From contig PDHQ01000230.1 of NCBI GenBank assembly GCA_003339415.1, positions 1 to 56,548 of the forward strand: 56,548 nt of DNA, given 5' to 3'. A model generated the notes under the pieces. That model did not search any database, was not told where the DNA came from, and saw only the letters and a list, made by a program, of their open reading frames with translations. Position 1 is the stretch's first letter. The number at the start of each line of letters is the position of its first letter. The DNA comes from Ophiocordyceps camponoti-saundersi (nom. inval.) (taxonomy: Eukaryota; Ascomycota; Sordariomycetes; Hypocreales; Ophiocordycipitaceae). Below, in pieces: positions 10,470 through 21,470 of this stretch. The translations under genes and the position numbers were made by a program.

Positions 10470-10635
10470 TATTTATACCTAAGAGGTATATACCTCTTAT
10501 ATCCGTAAAAGAGGTTAGTATATACTAATATATTACTTATAAAAGGGGTAGGTATATACCTTATTTAGTAAAGTAAATTAGTAATTTAGCACCTTACTTA
10601 TAAATTACCCCTCGCCTAAGCTTTTTATTTTTTTT

Positions 10636-10692
10636 CTCTTTTTATTATTTTTATTATTTTTATTATTTTTATTATTTTTATTATTTTTATTA

Positions 10693-10722
<30 letters not shown>
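10636..10722. repeat. Microsatellite (tttttatta)n then (tta)n
   Basis: About seven 9-bp units of ttattattt type pass into a pure TTA run. The equivalent site of G2 (about 36768-36812) holds an AAT/AAC run of different structure, so the repeat evolved after the copies separated. Confidence 0.9.
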
Positions 10723-10731
<9 letters not shown>

Positions 10732-12210
10732 AAAAGGTAAGTTTAAGTTAATCCCGAATTAGTATTATAGTAAGCTTTTACTAACCTTAACTTAAGATTT
10801 ATTATATATTAGGACTACCCCCTCGTATACCTACCGCTCCGCGCGGTTATTAGATTATTATTTTAAATCCTAAATCTAAGAATAATATTAATAACGATAA
10901 TACTCTTAAAGCTTTAATTTGCTAATAGCGTAAAAGTATATTAATTCTAGCTTTAATTTATATTAGCTATAAGTTAAAATTAACCTAGTTTCTAATATAC
11001 TCTAAACTTAGCTTTAAACGTATATTACGCGCGTTTTACTCCTATCTCCTTTACGCGCCCCTTATAAGCTCCTTTTATAATATCCGCGATTACTTTTCGC
11101 TCGCGCTTATAAATACCGTTACCTATATTAGCGGTAACGCTTATTACGCCCTATTAAGTATAACCCGCTAAGCGTAATTTTTTTATATTTTCGCCGCTAC
11201 TTACGCTATTATCTTAAGTATAGCGCGATAATATTAAGCGTAGTAATATTAAAAAGGTACCCCCGTACTAAAATTATATTAGCTATATAAGTAAGTAAAA
11301 GCTAGCTATTAACGCTTATTAGGAATAAGTATTTTAGCTAATAATTACTTATTACTAATATATTAAAAAAAATATTTAATATAATAATATATATATAGCT
11401 TATTAAAACTTAACTTTATATAAACTAATATTAACTTAATAAATTATCTTAGCTATTATTACCTTTACGTAAGCTTTTACTATATTTATAAGTAATAATA
11501 CGCCTTTATATAAAGATTAATATATTAAAGTAAGTTTAATAATAATTTAATCTTTATTTATATTTAAGTTAATATCTAACTAATATTACTAATATAGTAA
11601 TATTACTCGGCTAGCTTTACGTAATTATTACGTATCGCGTTCTCCTAAATATCCGTATTAGGAGTAAAAGTAAGGGACTTTAATTCTAAGGATTTTACTT
11701 TTTCTTTTTTTATTACTTTTATATTTTATTATTTTTATCTTTTATATATTACTAAATTAACTTAATTATAAGAGATTTCTAATATTAAACTTATAAAAGC
11801 TTAGTAAATAATAGTTATAAAGTAATTATTAAAACTAATTTAAGGTTAATAAGATTTTAAGTTAAAATCGAAATAAGTTCCTAAAAATTTTAAACTAAAA
11901 ATAAAGAGAAGAAAGAATAGATAATATTAACTTATAGTAAGTTATTACTAAGTACTAAGATATCCGAATTATTAAGTTACTAACTAAATATTAGTTAAAA
12001 TATATTTATATATTATTAAAATAATAATTATAATTTCTTAGAAATTAGTATTTTAATAAATATTTACTATCTAAATTACTTTTCTATTTCTAATTTAAAC
12101 TAAGGTTAAATAATAATAAAGCTAGTATTTTAGCTTATATTAGTTAACTAAGTTTTAAGTAATAAAAGGTAGTTAAGTTTATAATATAACTTAGCTTTAT
12201 TATTAATTAG

Positions 12211-12717
12211 TATCGGTTAGGTTTCTTTCTTAAGCTAAATAAGTAGCTAGAATTATATTATAAATTTCTTATAATAAAGATACTAATAGATTAAACTTAA
12301 AATATATATATTATATTAACTTAAATAATAAGGTTTAGGTAACTTATTTAGATTATATAGCGTATAGGAATATTATATTTATTATATAATATACTTTAGC
12401 TAATAAAATTATAATAGATTAAATAATAACTTTACTTATAACTTATCTCTTTCTTAAAAAGTATAGAAAAATAAATATATTATATATATATTCTAGCTAT
12501 ACTCCCTCCTACCCTTAATTCTTATCGTATTAATAATATATATTATATTAATATTATACTAATCTTAGATCGGTATTATCTCGAGTTAGACTTCTCTTTA
12601 TATATACCTCTAACCTCCTACTTTATTTATATAGAGATAGTAATCTCTGCGATACGTGTTACGCGTATTTAACGCGTATTATATTCCTAAGCAGCTAGTA
12701 ATATATATATTCTAATA
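12211..12717 (+). repeat. G1 3' LTR
   Basis: This 507-bp copy of 9167-9673 is more strongly mutated at CpA/TpG sites, including its TG start, now TA. It is followed by TTAAG, the partner of the left target duplication. Confidence 0.88.
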
Positions 12718-12722
12718 TTAAG

Positions 12723-13105
12723 AATATTATCTACTAAAGCTTAATAAAGTATAAAAAGGTAATATAGTTTATATTAATATCCGAAATATATAGGATATTA
12801 GCTAGCTTTAATATTAGTATCTTTATTAGCTTAATATTAATAAGAATTCGGTCCGAACTTAGATTAAGCGTAATCTAGACTATTATCTATACTAACTTAT
12901 ACTCGCTATATAAATATCTAGTAAAGCTTAAAATTACGAAAACAAAAAGGTTAATAATTAATATTATATTAATAAGAGAGTCTTATAAAAACTAAGAAAT
13001 CGAGGAAATTAGATAAATAAATAGTTTAGATAACCTTATAAACGCTATAACTAAGGATAATCCGAATAAGGCGCTAAAACGCTTAATTAATATTAATATT
13101 TTTAA
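12723..13105 (+). pseudogene. C1 copia-type RNase H, downstream half
   Basis: The frame interrupted at 9166 continues here: YKKVIQFIL..EIYRI (family KRVTRSVLASELY), then NLYSLYKYLVKL near 12890 (family TDSKSLYDCLVKLGTT), KRLIINI, RESYKNQEIEEIRQI, and NPNKALKRLI near 13070 (family NPADAMTK...AL..LI). These are the RNase H core and the conserved C-terminal tail of this fungal copia type. The RNase H removes RNA from the RNA:DNA hybrid during reverse transcription. The match of frame and motif order on both sides of G1 shows the two segments were once one gene. About 250 further bases may be its C-terminal tail. Confidence 0.78.
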
Positions 13106-13390
13106 TATCTAAATCTAAGGCTTTATAACTTAAAAGGAGAAACGCTTAAACTTAGTATAGGCCGAGGAATTACCCTTTCTTAAAAAAGAAATAATTACTA
13201 ATATTAAACTTATATAAGAATAACTAAAATTTATATAAGTATAAAATAAGATTTATATATACTTAGGATAAGGGGAAAAGGGGTATATTATATAGGATAT
13301 ATTAGAGGGACTTAGGTAATAAGAAGTAAGGTAAGTTTCGATTATATTTTTATTATAGTATTTTAAATAGAAGCTTTAATAAACTTCTAG

Positions 13391-13444
13391 TCGATATCAG
13401 ATTAGTTTTAGGAAGAGATTAGATTATATCTAATCTAATATCGA
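13391..13444. repeat. Imperfect inverted repeat
   Basis: Arms tcgatatcagatta (13391-13404) and taatctaatatcga (13431-13444) differ from perfect complementarity by one RIP-type base. It lies downstream of C1 pol and could be part of its LTR or an independent hairpin. Confidence 0.6.
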
Positions 13445-13773
13445 GTATAGAAGAAAAGAGTATATATAAAGATATTTTATATATAAGTAAACGTAGAATT
13501 CCCTTTATTTTAAAGAAGATATAGATAAATATTATAAACTAGAAGAATTATACTTTTAGTACTAGTAATCGCTATTAACTCCTATATACGCACTACGAAG
13601 GCTAACTAATAATTATAATATTAAAACGCTTATAAAAATATAGAAAAAGATAAGTATAGTAATATTAAATAAAGCTATAATAATATTAAGTAGTAAGGGC
13701 CTTAAGCGTAAGTAATTTAGTCGCGCTATATAAGGTATTTATTAATATAGTATAAGGATTTTAAGTAAAACGT

Positions 13774-13790
13774 CGCTTATTACTATTATA
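13774..13790. repeat. SINE A target duplication, left copy
   Basis: Seventeen bases cgcttattactattata are repeated exactly at 14384-14400 on the other side of the SINE. Long duplications of this size are the mark of target-primed reverse transcription. Confidence 0.9.
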
Positions 13791-14383
13791 TATTATATTA
13801 CTCTAATAACCTATATAGGTATCTAAATATATAATTATTTTATAAAGAGGAAAAACCGGAGTGCCCTAGGGAAAAACCCTTTACTTAATATATTCGGCTA
13901 GCTTATAAGCTAATTACGTTATATCGGAAAGCTTAATTATTATAAGAAATATCCGAAGTTACGCTAATCCTAAGTAAGAGGTACTTATACTTCTTATTAT
14001 ATATCTTATCTAAATTCTAAATAATTCCGGTATATATATTAGTAGATATTATAGCGAAGATATATTACTTTATAATTATACTTTATTACCGGATTATAAT
14101 CGCTATTAAAAGGGACCTATTTTTCTAATAACTTATATTATCTAATTATACCCTTACCTTACGCTTTACCTTACTTAAGCCTCGGCTAGGTTACTACTCC
14201 TACCGAGGGAGGAAAGGAGCCCGGCAAGGTTACTACTCCTACTAGGGTTATGCTAAGGTCGGACCGTACCCCGGCTATATAGTTAGGGTGAAAAATACCC
14301 GTGCCCTCCGCCGGATTCGAACTAACTGCCTCTCTTATAAGAGACTAATATCTTTAGACGCTTAACTACTACGCTAAGAGGGC
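13791..14383 (-). mobile_element. SINE copy A, tRNA-headed, 593 bp
   Basis: The minus strand starts at 14383 with a tRNA-like head of 81 nt, followed by a body of about 510 nt and an AT-rich 3' end at 13791, and is flanked by a 17-bp target duplication. A second copy with its own 15-bp duplication lies at 44237-44838, which fixes the limits. The body contains two copies of ggttactactcctac (about 14189-14253) around a GC-rich stretch. There is no ORF; a LINE would supply the reverse transcriptase, and LINEs are present in this window. It keeps GTGCC/ATGC but is otherwise RIPed. A T-run just after the head would be expected to stop Pol III early, which is odd for a SINE. Confidence 0.85.
14303..14383 (-). 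tRNA. tRNA-like SINE head (A and B boxes), copy A
   Basis: The 81-nt minus-strand sequence starts GCCCTCT and ends GGAGGGC, a 7-bp acceptor stem, followed by AC. An A box (TAGCGTAGTAG, from TAGCGCAGTGG) and a B box (AGTTCGAATCC at 14313-14323) are present, and the T arm closes around TTCGAAT. The region between D and T arms (about 32 nt) is too long for a class I tRNA and suggests a class II (Leu/Ser-type) ancestor with variable arm; the anticodon loop cannot be assigned. A TTTTT run lies 7 nt beyond the head (14291-14295). It heads a retroposed element and is not a functional tRNA gene. Confidence 0.55.
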
Positions 14384-14400
14384 CGCTTATTACTATTATA
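14384..14400. repeat. SINE A target duplication, right copy
   Basis: Exact copy of 13774-13790, directly abutting the 5' end of the tRNA-like head. Confidence 0.9.
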
Positions 14401-16310
14401 AAGAAAAATAAAGGAGGTAATAAGCCGCTTATTAAGGTATAAAAGCTAAAACTTACTTTATAAAAATTAAAAATATTAGCTAAGATACTATTAAAAATTA
14501 ATAAGTAAAAGAAACTTATAACGCTAAGCGTTAAGTTATTAAAGCGTAAATAAATTAATTAAATATTAGCTAAGTTATATTAATAATTTATAAGCCTTAT
14601 AGATATTAGATTTATAAGTAAGAAACTTATAATTATTAGATTATTTATAAGTTTTAAAAAGTTAACGCTAGGTAAGATAAGGGCGTTATAAAAGGTAATA
14701 ATTAGTAGTAAAACGCTAAAAAAGGCGCGAGAGCTAGTATAGAAAACTCCTATGTTTTAGAAAATAAAGGAGAAGTTAGTAAGCAAAATTATAAAAATAG
14801 CAGCGAAGATAGCTGTAAAAAAGAAAGATGTTAAAAAGAAAGCTAAGTAAGCTACACAAGTTACGAAATTAAAGATTAAGAAGAAAGTAAAAGAGGATTA
14901 GTCTAAAGATAAAAAAATATAAGTATTTTAGTTCCTTATTAAGAATAAAATATTAATATATTATAAAGGTTTTAAGTAAGGAATTTATTAATCTTTTTAA
15001 TAAGGAGGATTTAGATAATTAAGATATTCTTATTAAAATACTAATTATTAAAATAAAGGATATTTTTAAGGATAGTAATAAGTTAAACGTAAAGTAAAAT
15101 AAGTTTACTAAGGTATATTAGAAAATAGTTAAAATTAATAAGGCTATAAAAAGGACGTAGTTTACCGATATATATTTCGGTATTAAGTATAATATTAAAA
15201 TATTAACTTTTATTTATAAAGTATTAAAAGAAAATAAAGTATCGGTATTTATATTAGTAAGAAAAAGGGTAGCTAAATAAACTTCCTTATTAATATTAAT
15301 AAAGATTACGAAAGCGTTAAAAGTAAAAGGTAAGTAAAATAAGGTCCCCTTATAATAATATTAAGAGCTTATTATTAACTTATATATAGCAATTAAAAAG
15401 ATACTAGTATTAATAAAGAAAAAAGGAAAAGGGCGGGCTAAGATACTTATAAAGGAATAATACCTTATTACTAATAAAAAAGATTTATTATGCTAGTTAA
15501 TCTTTAATATAGCGAAAAAAAGGGAAAAGATATAGTAGTAATAGCTTATCTAATTATATATACTTAGATTTAAAATCGTATAATGTTTAAATAGCGTTAG
15601 AATATCCTAACTAATAAGGGAACTATAGTAAAAATTTGCTAAATAATTATAAATAAATTTAACTTATATTAATAGAAGATATAAAGCCTTAGTTTTTATA
15701 ATATAGCGCTAATTATATATAATAAGTTAGGTAATAATAGCGAGAAAGCGTCTAACTTAATAATTAAGCTAGCTACGCTATAACTTATATAGCTTATTAT
15801 AAAAGTATTATATATTTAAAGCGAGCGGGTATTAATTATAGCTTATATTTTTATAAAAAAGAATATAAAATAAACTATACTTATAAAGTAATTATCGTTA
15901 TATATTTAAGATAAAATTATAAAAAATAAGGTATTTAATAATATTAGGAAATAGCTAAACTAATACTAGGAATAAAGGAAGGCTTATAAAAAGTAATAAG
16001 CTGCTAAGAAGGCGTAGAAACAAGACGCGGGCTTACTAATTATTAAAAAAGAGAGCTAAGCTATTAAAAAAATAAGAGAGGGTAATATAATTATAAATAA
16101 CTTCTATAATATAGAAGATAAAGAAAGTAAAGAGGAGAACGCTAAGGAGTAAGATAAGGAAGAGGATAAAAAAGATAAAGAAGCTTTTAAAGCTGCTAAT
16201 AATGCTAAGTTCTTCTAAAAAGCTCCTAATAATAATTTATTTACTAATAGTAATAGTAAAAATAATAATAATAATAAAAAAGATATATTATTAGCGCTTA
16301 TAAGGGGGGG
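14401..16310 (+). pseudogene. Unidentified Lys-rich coding remnant
   Basis: With TAA/TAG read as Gln, one plus-strand frame gives a long basic polypeptide. About 14750-14900 encodes a run rich in Lys/Ala/Val and keeps several CpA/TpG (atgtttt, gctacacaag). Around 16090-16200 it becomes acidic (EDKESKEEN, then EEDKKDKEAF), and ends near 16290 in an Asn-rich (AAT)n tract. The composition recalls the charged C-terminal tails of some DNA-transposon transposases, but I see no DDE triad or helix-turn-helix and do not assign a family. It stops where the LINE begins. Confidence 0.35.
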
Positions 16311-16689
16311 GAGTTATAGCTATAGTGCTAACTTTTCACGACTTTAAATAATTAAGGTCCCTATTTATACTTAACGCTATAATATTATAAGAATTTAGTG
16401 CTTTCTGCCTCTTAGAGTCTAACTCCGCTAAGGGAATAACTTTAAACGCGGGGTTATAAGGTAGTCCGCCTCCTAGTCCGTTATTAGTACTAATAATACT
16501 TAATAGTAAAACCTAAAAGCTTAACTAGTCCCGATAGCACTTATATATAAGTAAAGGTTAATTTAATACTATTACTAACTCTAATAACTTATTTATTAAT
16601 ACTTTTTAAACCTTAATAAATCCTATTTTAAAATCTATATATAAAAAACTTACTAAAATAATCTTTATATAAGATTTTTACCTTATATA

Positions 16690-18390
16690 AGATATCTTTA
16701 ATATAGCGTTTACTAAATTAGCAACCTTTTACGAAAACGGGATAGGACCTATTACTTAACCTTTCGCTCTTTATTATATATTTATTACCGAGAAGAAGTT
16801 AATAGCGCCTACGGCGGCTTCGGCCAGGGCCTAAGGGGCAGGCAACGCGCTTATAGTTATAGATAAGGGTGCGCGGGGACTAGGATAGTCCCTATAGCAC
16901 CCCTAGTCTAGCTAAAGATAATATAATAATAGCGTTAGAATAGGAGAAGAAGCGGAGTAGGTGCGGGACCTTTATAACGGCGATATAAAGGAAGCCTATA
17001 ATAAATTAGCCGCGGTAGTGCTTACTATAGCGTTCTCCGACGCTTAGAATATCGTAATAGCTCTTAAAGCTAAACTTTATAAAAAATTCGTAACCTCCCT
17101 AGACTAGAATATTACTTAATTTTTACCTAAGATTACTAAATTAATTAAGAAGATAATTACTTAAGCTATATAAAAAGCACTCTTATAAATTATTAGCTTT
17201 AATATTAGTCTAACTTAGCTATTATAAGCTTTCGTAGCTATTATTAGCGGTATAATAGTTAAACCTATCCTTAATCGCTCTAATAGAGAAGTTACTATAT
17301 CTATAAAAAATATTATAATTAACGTAGATACCTTATAGCTAACCTTATAAGAGATTATATAGGCCGCGAATATAGCTTTAAAATATAAAGCTATATCGGC
17401 TATAAGATAACTCCTTAGTAAAGATATAATAATTATATTTTATCCGGAATATAAGAGATAAGTAAGCTTAGTTAAGTAGATCCTTATTATTTTCGGTAAG
17501 GGGGCGGTTTATAGCTAGAAAACCTTCTCTATTATAGCGAAAGGAGTATAAGTAGGGGCCGCTTATAGCGACCGAGATATACTCTTATAGTAAATTAAGA
17601 AATATAATAAAATCGATATCGCCTAAGTTTAAGCGCTTTAGCCTTATAGCGAAGGAGCTATATATACTTATATTATCTTAGGAATTACTAATATAATAAA
17701 TACTAATAAACTTATATAGAATAGCTTAGTTATAAATATAGAAATCTCTTATATAGAAGTTTATAATAACGTAATATAACCTCGATAATATTACTAATAT
17801 TACTAATATAGGTATATAGCGAAATATTACTAAAAATAGCTATATTATAAAATATACGTAGCTATAGCGTACTTAGAAAGGGAGAGCGTATATCTAGCCC
17901 TCGCCGAGACTAATATTAAAAACTATATCCTTTATAAAAGGAACTATACCTTATAGTCCTAAAACTACTTTACTATAAAAATATATTAAGATTAAGTATA
18001 TAATAACTATATATACTAACCTTATAAGTTTTAAAACTACTCTTAGCTAACTTAATTTTAGATTAGTAATAGCTTTATTAAAGTTTAGTTTTAGAAGTAG
18101 TCGCGCGCGGCCCCTATATAATCGTAAGCTATACTTTACTTTAATATAAACGATAAGCCCGCCTTAATACCGAAAAAAGGCTAAGGCGGGAGCGGCGTTA
18201 CCCCCGGATCCCGTAATAGATAAGGTAGCGGTAAAGCTTAGGGAACCTATCCTCCCCCTCTTACCCCTTCCCCTTTTATTATACCCTCCTCCGCCCCTTT
18301 CCTTACCCCTTTTTCCGCCCCCTCCTTTACCCCGATATAATCGTAAACCTCTACCTCCCCTACTCCTAATAAAGATTAAAACCCTTTTTT
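16690..18390 (+). pseudogene. LINE 1 ORF1 (Gag-like RNA-binding protein)
   Basis: This is the first reading frame of the LINE. Around 17760-17950 a series of Tyr-rich words (YRYIAKYY, KIYVAIAY) fits zinc knuckles in which Cys became Tyr by TGC-to-TAC and His became Tyr by CAT-to-TAT, as in GHIAKxC of CCHC knuckles. The C-terminal part (about 18200-18330) is a Pro-rich, C-rich tract with abundant CCT/CCC codons. ORF1 proteins coat the LINE RNA. Limits are approximate and the start codon is lost. Confidence 0.55.
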
Positions 18391-19100
18391 AGAATATATA
18401 AAAGCGTAATTATTTTATCTATATTATATTTTATAGCTTTATCGGCTATAATCTTATTTATTTATAGGAATTATAACGCGACTAATTTAGACGCCCTTCG
18501 CTTTTTAATATTTTATTATATAAACTTATAAACTTTAATAACTAAGCGATTCTCTATATTTATAAATAACTAAACCCCTCCCTTTAGATACTTTTTATAA
18601 TACTTAATATAGCTTCTATTTTTTTCTATATTATACCTTTATTACGAATTATATTTATTTACTTACTCCTATTAGTAATCTAATCTAGCCCCTTTTTATA
18701 GCGCGACTTTCTTTACCTTAACTTAACCCTAATAGCTACCTTTTTATATAGCGATTTTAACCTTTATTACCCCTTATAGAACTATTACGAAAAGTCCTCC
18801 CTTAAAGTAGCTAATTTCCTTAATCTTATAACTAGCCTCTATTTCGGACTTATTACGCCTCTAAGTAAGGTTACTTAGGAAATATATAATAAATAAACTA
18901 ATATTATTAACTTAGCCTAAGCTACGCTAAACTACTAGGCGATATATTAAGGAAATAACCTTAACTTTATCGGCTCTAATTATATTTTATAAATTATCTA
19001 TATAAATACTAACCTCCGCCCTAATATTATATTAACTAAAATCTAGCGCTTTTTTTACCTAAATATACTTATAGCTAAGGTATAAAACTAACTTAAGCTT
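18390..19100 (+). pseudogene. LINE 1 ORF2: AP-like endonuclease domain
   Basis: Near 18740-18790 the frame reads L-Y-S-D-F-N-L-Y-Y-P-L, matching the endonuclease motif GDFNxHHPxW with Gly-to-Ser and His-to-Tyr changes of RIP type. About 50 codons on, N-I-I-N-L-A fits the TIDLV/W motif. This domain nicks the target DNA strand whose 3' end then primes reverse transcription. Only the fold-defining motifs are readable. Confidence 0.7.
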
Positions 19101-19589
19101 AAATTATATTATATTTTTATACTTAAAAACTTAGAAAGAGTAATTACTTTATTATATAAATAGCTAGAAATAATAGTAGAGATTACGGTATTATTACGCG
19201 TCCGTATATACCTTATAATATAGAATTAGTAAAATCGGGCAACGGTAGCTACTATAGCGGCTGCTAAGCGGGCCTAAAAATATTAGAAAGCTAACTTTAC
19301 TAACTTTTACTAGTAAGATTATTAGGAAATAACGAAGGTATAAAAGTCCGCGATTAGCGTAGCCCGCTATAAAGCTTAGCGTAACTTCCTTAATAATATC
19401 TTAATAAACTTAGTAATACTTTAAATAATAAAATATTAGGCCTAGCTTTAAAGCTAAGCCTTACTAAAGCTTATATATATATTAACGCTATAAAAAAGCC
19501 CTAACTTAAACTTAGTATTTATATTCTTAAATAAAGCGATTTTACTTAGCTAGTAATTCTTCCTTATTCTTACTACCTCGGCCCCTCTT

Positions 19590-20960
19590 CTTACCTTAAA
19601 TAAACCTTTCCCTCCTTTCTATATTAAACGTTTAATTATTACCGACGATATCTATTTTACTTTTTCCTTAATCGCTTTATAGAAATCCGCCGGCCTTAAT
19701 AAGATTCTAATTAGGTTCCTAAAAAGATATAAACCCCCCTTTATCTAAGTTTTCTAAAAAATCTTCTAAAGCTATATTAATAGCGGCTACTTCTTATTAC
19801 GATTTAAAGCCTCTAATATTATAATTATCCGTAAAGTAAGTAAACTACTAGCTATATATTATACCTCGGGCGGGTATAAGCCGATTTCGCTTCTTAATAT
19901 AATAGGGAAAGTTTTAGAAATAATTATTACTAGGAAAATAGTATCCGTAGTAAAAATAGCTAATATCCTCCTAAATAGCTAAATAGGTAATAAGCTATAA
20001 CGCTTTACTAATACCGTAATCCTTATATTTACTAAAATTATTAAGATTATCTAAAACTAAGGCGGCACCGCCTCGCTCCTTTTACTAAACCTTACCGGAG
20101 CTTTTAATTATATTTTTTATAATAAGCTAATAGTTATTCTTAATTACCTAAGCTTTCCTAAATAAGTTATAGCGTTTATTTATTCTTATCTTACTACTAA
20201 AACTTTATAGCTTAAGTTTAACTATAAGCTTAATAACGCTTTCTTAATTTAATAAAGGGTCTCCTAAAAATCCCTTATATTACTAGTTCTTTTCCTATTA
20301 TATATATCCTTACTATATTAATATCTAAACTTAGTAATTAAACTACTTATAATAAGTTTCGCCGATAATACTAATATACTTAATATTAAACGTAATAAGG
20401 CCTAGGTACTCCTCTAACTTAAGCGGGCGTAGTAAATCTACGAATAATAAGCCTTTAAATATAAAATAACCTTTTAGCCGGCTAAAAATAAGTTAATATA
20501 TTTTATAAAAGCTAGGAAAGCGGATATAACTTAGCTTTAGCTTAATATAAAGATAGTATAACTTACGTAGGAGGCGAGACTTTTAAGGGTTTAGCTATAC
20601 CGTAAATTTTAATAAAAATCCTACTTTTTAAAACTCGCTACTAAACTTAAGCGCTAATATTTAGCCCTTACTAAGATTATTATATTAACGTAAGGTTATA
20701 CCTTATTAAAAGTAAAGGAGGTATATATTAAAGCTATTAAATTAGTAATTATATTCGGTATATTTTAGTTCGCCCCGCTTACGTAATTAGGGGGGAAATT
20801 ATATAGCTTTATTATAAAAGCGCTAGCTATAGAATAGTTTAAATATTTAAAAGTTATTATTAAAGCTTATAAAGCTACCCCTTTTTATTATATTAAAGTA
20901 AAGGCTTTTATCCCCCCCCTTAACTTATATTTTACTTACTAGATAGCTTATACTTATTAC
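19590..20960 (+). pseudogene. LINE 1 ORF2: reverse transcriptase domain
   Basis: The segment Y-K-P-I-S-L-L-N-I-I-G-K-V-L-E near 19880-19920 is the LINE RT motif Y/RPISLLNxxGKxLE. GGTASLLLLNLTGAFN near 20065-20110 carries the first catalytic Asp (family LDLxxAFD, here N). The FADD box is at 20355-20375 as S-F-A-D-N-T-N, the second Asp lost by TG-to-TA. RT thumb-like text (PLxLY near 20920) follows. This enzyme would copy LINE RNA onto the nicked target and could also serve the SINE copies. Confidence 0.82.
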
Positions 20961-21229
20961 CGCTTTTAATATATAAATATAGTAAACCTTATCCGTATTA
21001 CGGTAAAGAAAGCTACTAGGTAAGTTAGATATAAGCGTAGGGGGCGCCCTTATTAACGGAGATATTAAGTATTATAAAACTTAGAGGAATTCTATAAGAT
21101 ATAAACTAGACCTAAACCGGAGGCTAGATATACGTAACGCGATTTTAATATTAGATTTTAAGAAAAGTAGCTCCTCTAATAATATTCCCGAGAAAATAAG
21201 CTTAAGAAGTATAGGTAGTTTTATAACTA

Positions 21230-21470
21230 CCCTATTAATAAACCGCTATAGCTTAAAGTTAGGACCGCCTTACGTATTTATAAAGGATTTCCTAAGTTTA
21301 TTAATATAGTACTTATATAACTTCGAACTAAATATATTAAACTTAATTCCTTTTTTTAAGCTTATAAGGTCCTTAAGGTAGCTTCGAGGCGGTGCCCTTA
21401 TAATAATAAGAATAAGATAATATTATATATCTTTCTTAACTATACCTTTACTTATAAAAATAAGCTACTT
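21230..21470 (+). pseudogene. LINE 1 ORF2: C-terminal Cys/His motif
   Basis: The frame reads L-R-T-K-Y-I-K-L-N-S-F (family LRTGHIGLNxFL) near 21325, then C-P-Y-N-N-K-N...L-Y-I-F-L-N-Y, which fits the CxCxxx...HxxxxC finger of Tad/I-type LINEs with Cys/His-to-Tyr changes. No clear RNase H core was seen between RT and this motif. Confidence 0.65.

Larger units (their letters stand above)
9167..12717 (+). mobile_element. G1: 3.55-kb LTR element without recognisable pol
   Basis: Two 507-bp LTRs (9167-9673, 12211-12717) enclose 2537 bp. The LTR starts TGTCGGTTAGGC (left) or TATCGGTTAGG (right, RIPed) and ends CTAATA. No reverse transcriptase, integrase, protease or RNase H motif was found in any frame, whereas such motifs are readable in other equally RIPed elements here. 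Internal landmarks are a run of 14 G (10456-10469), a TTA-rich microsatellite and a CpG-rich block near 11030-11250. The second, inverted copy (G2) has the same organisation, so lack of pol is a family trait rather than a private deletion; a LARD-like non-autonomous element is the best reading. Inserted within C1 RNase H. Confidence 0.82.

Noticed and set aside
14303..14383. Functional tRNA gene
   Set aside because: It is part of a larger retroposed unit with target duplications, has RIP changes in both boxes and lacks an assignable anticodon loop; a second copy heads the same unit at 44758-44838.
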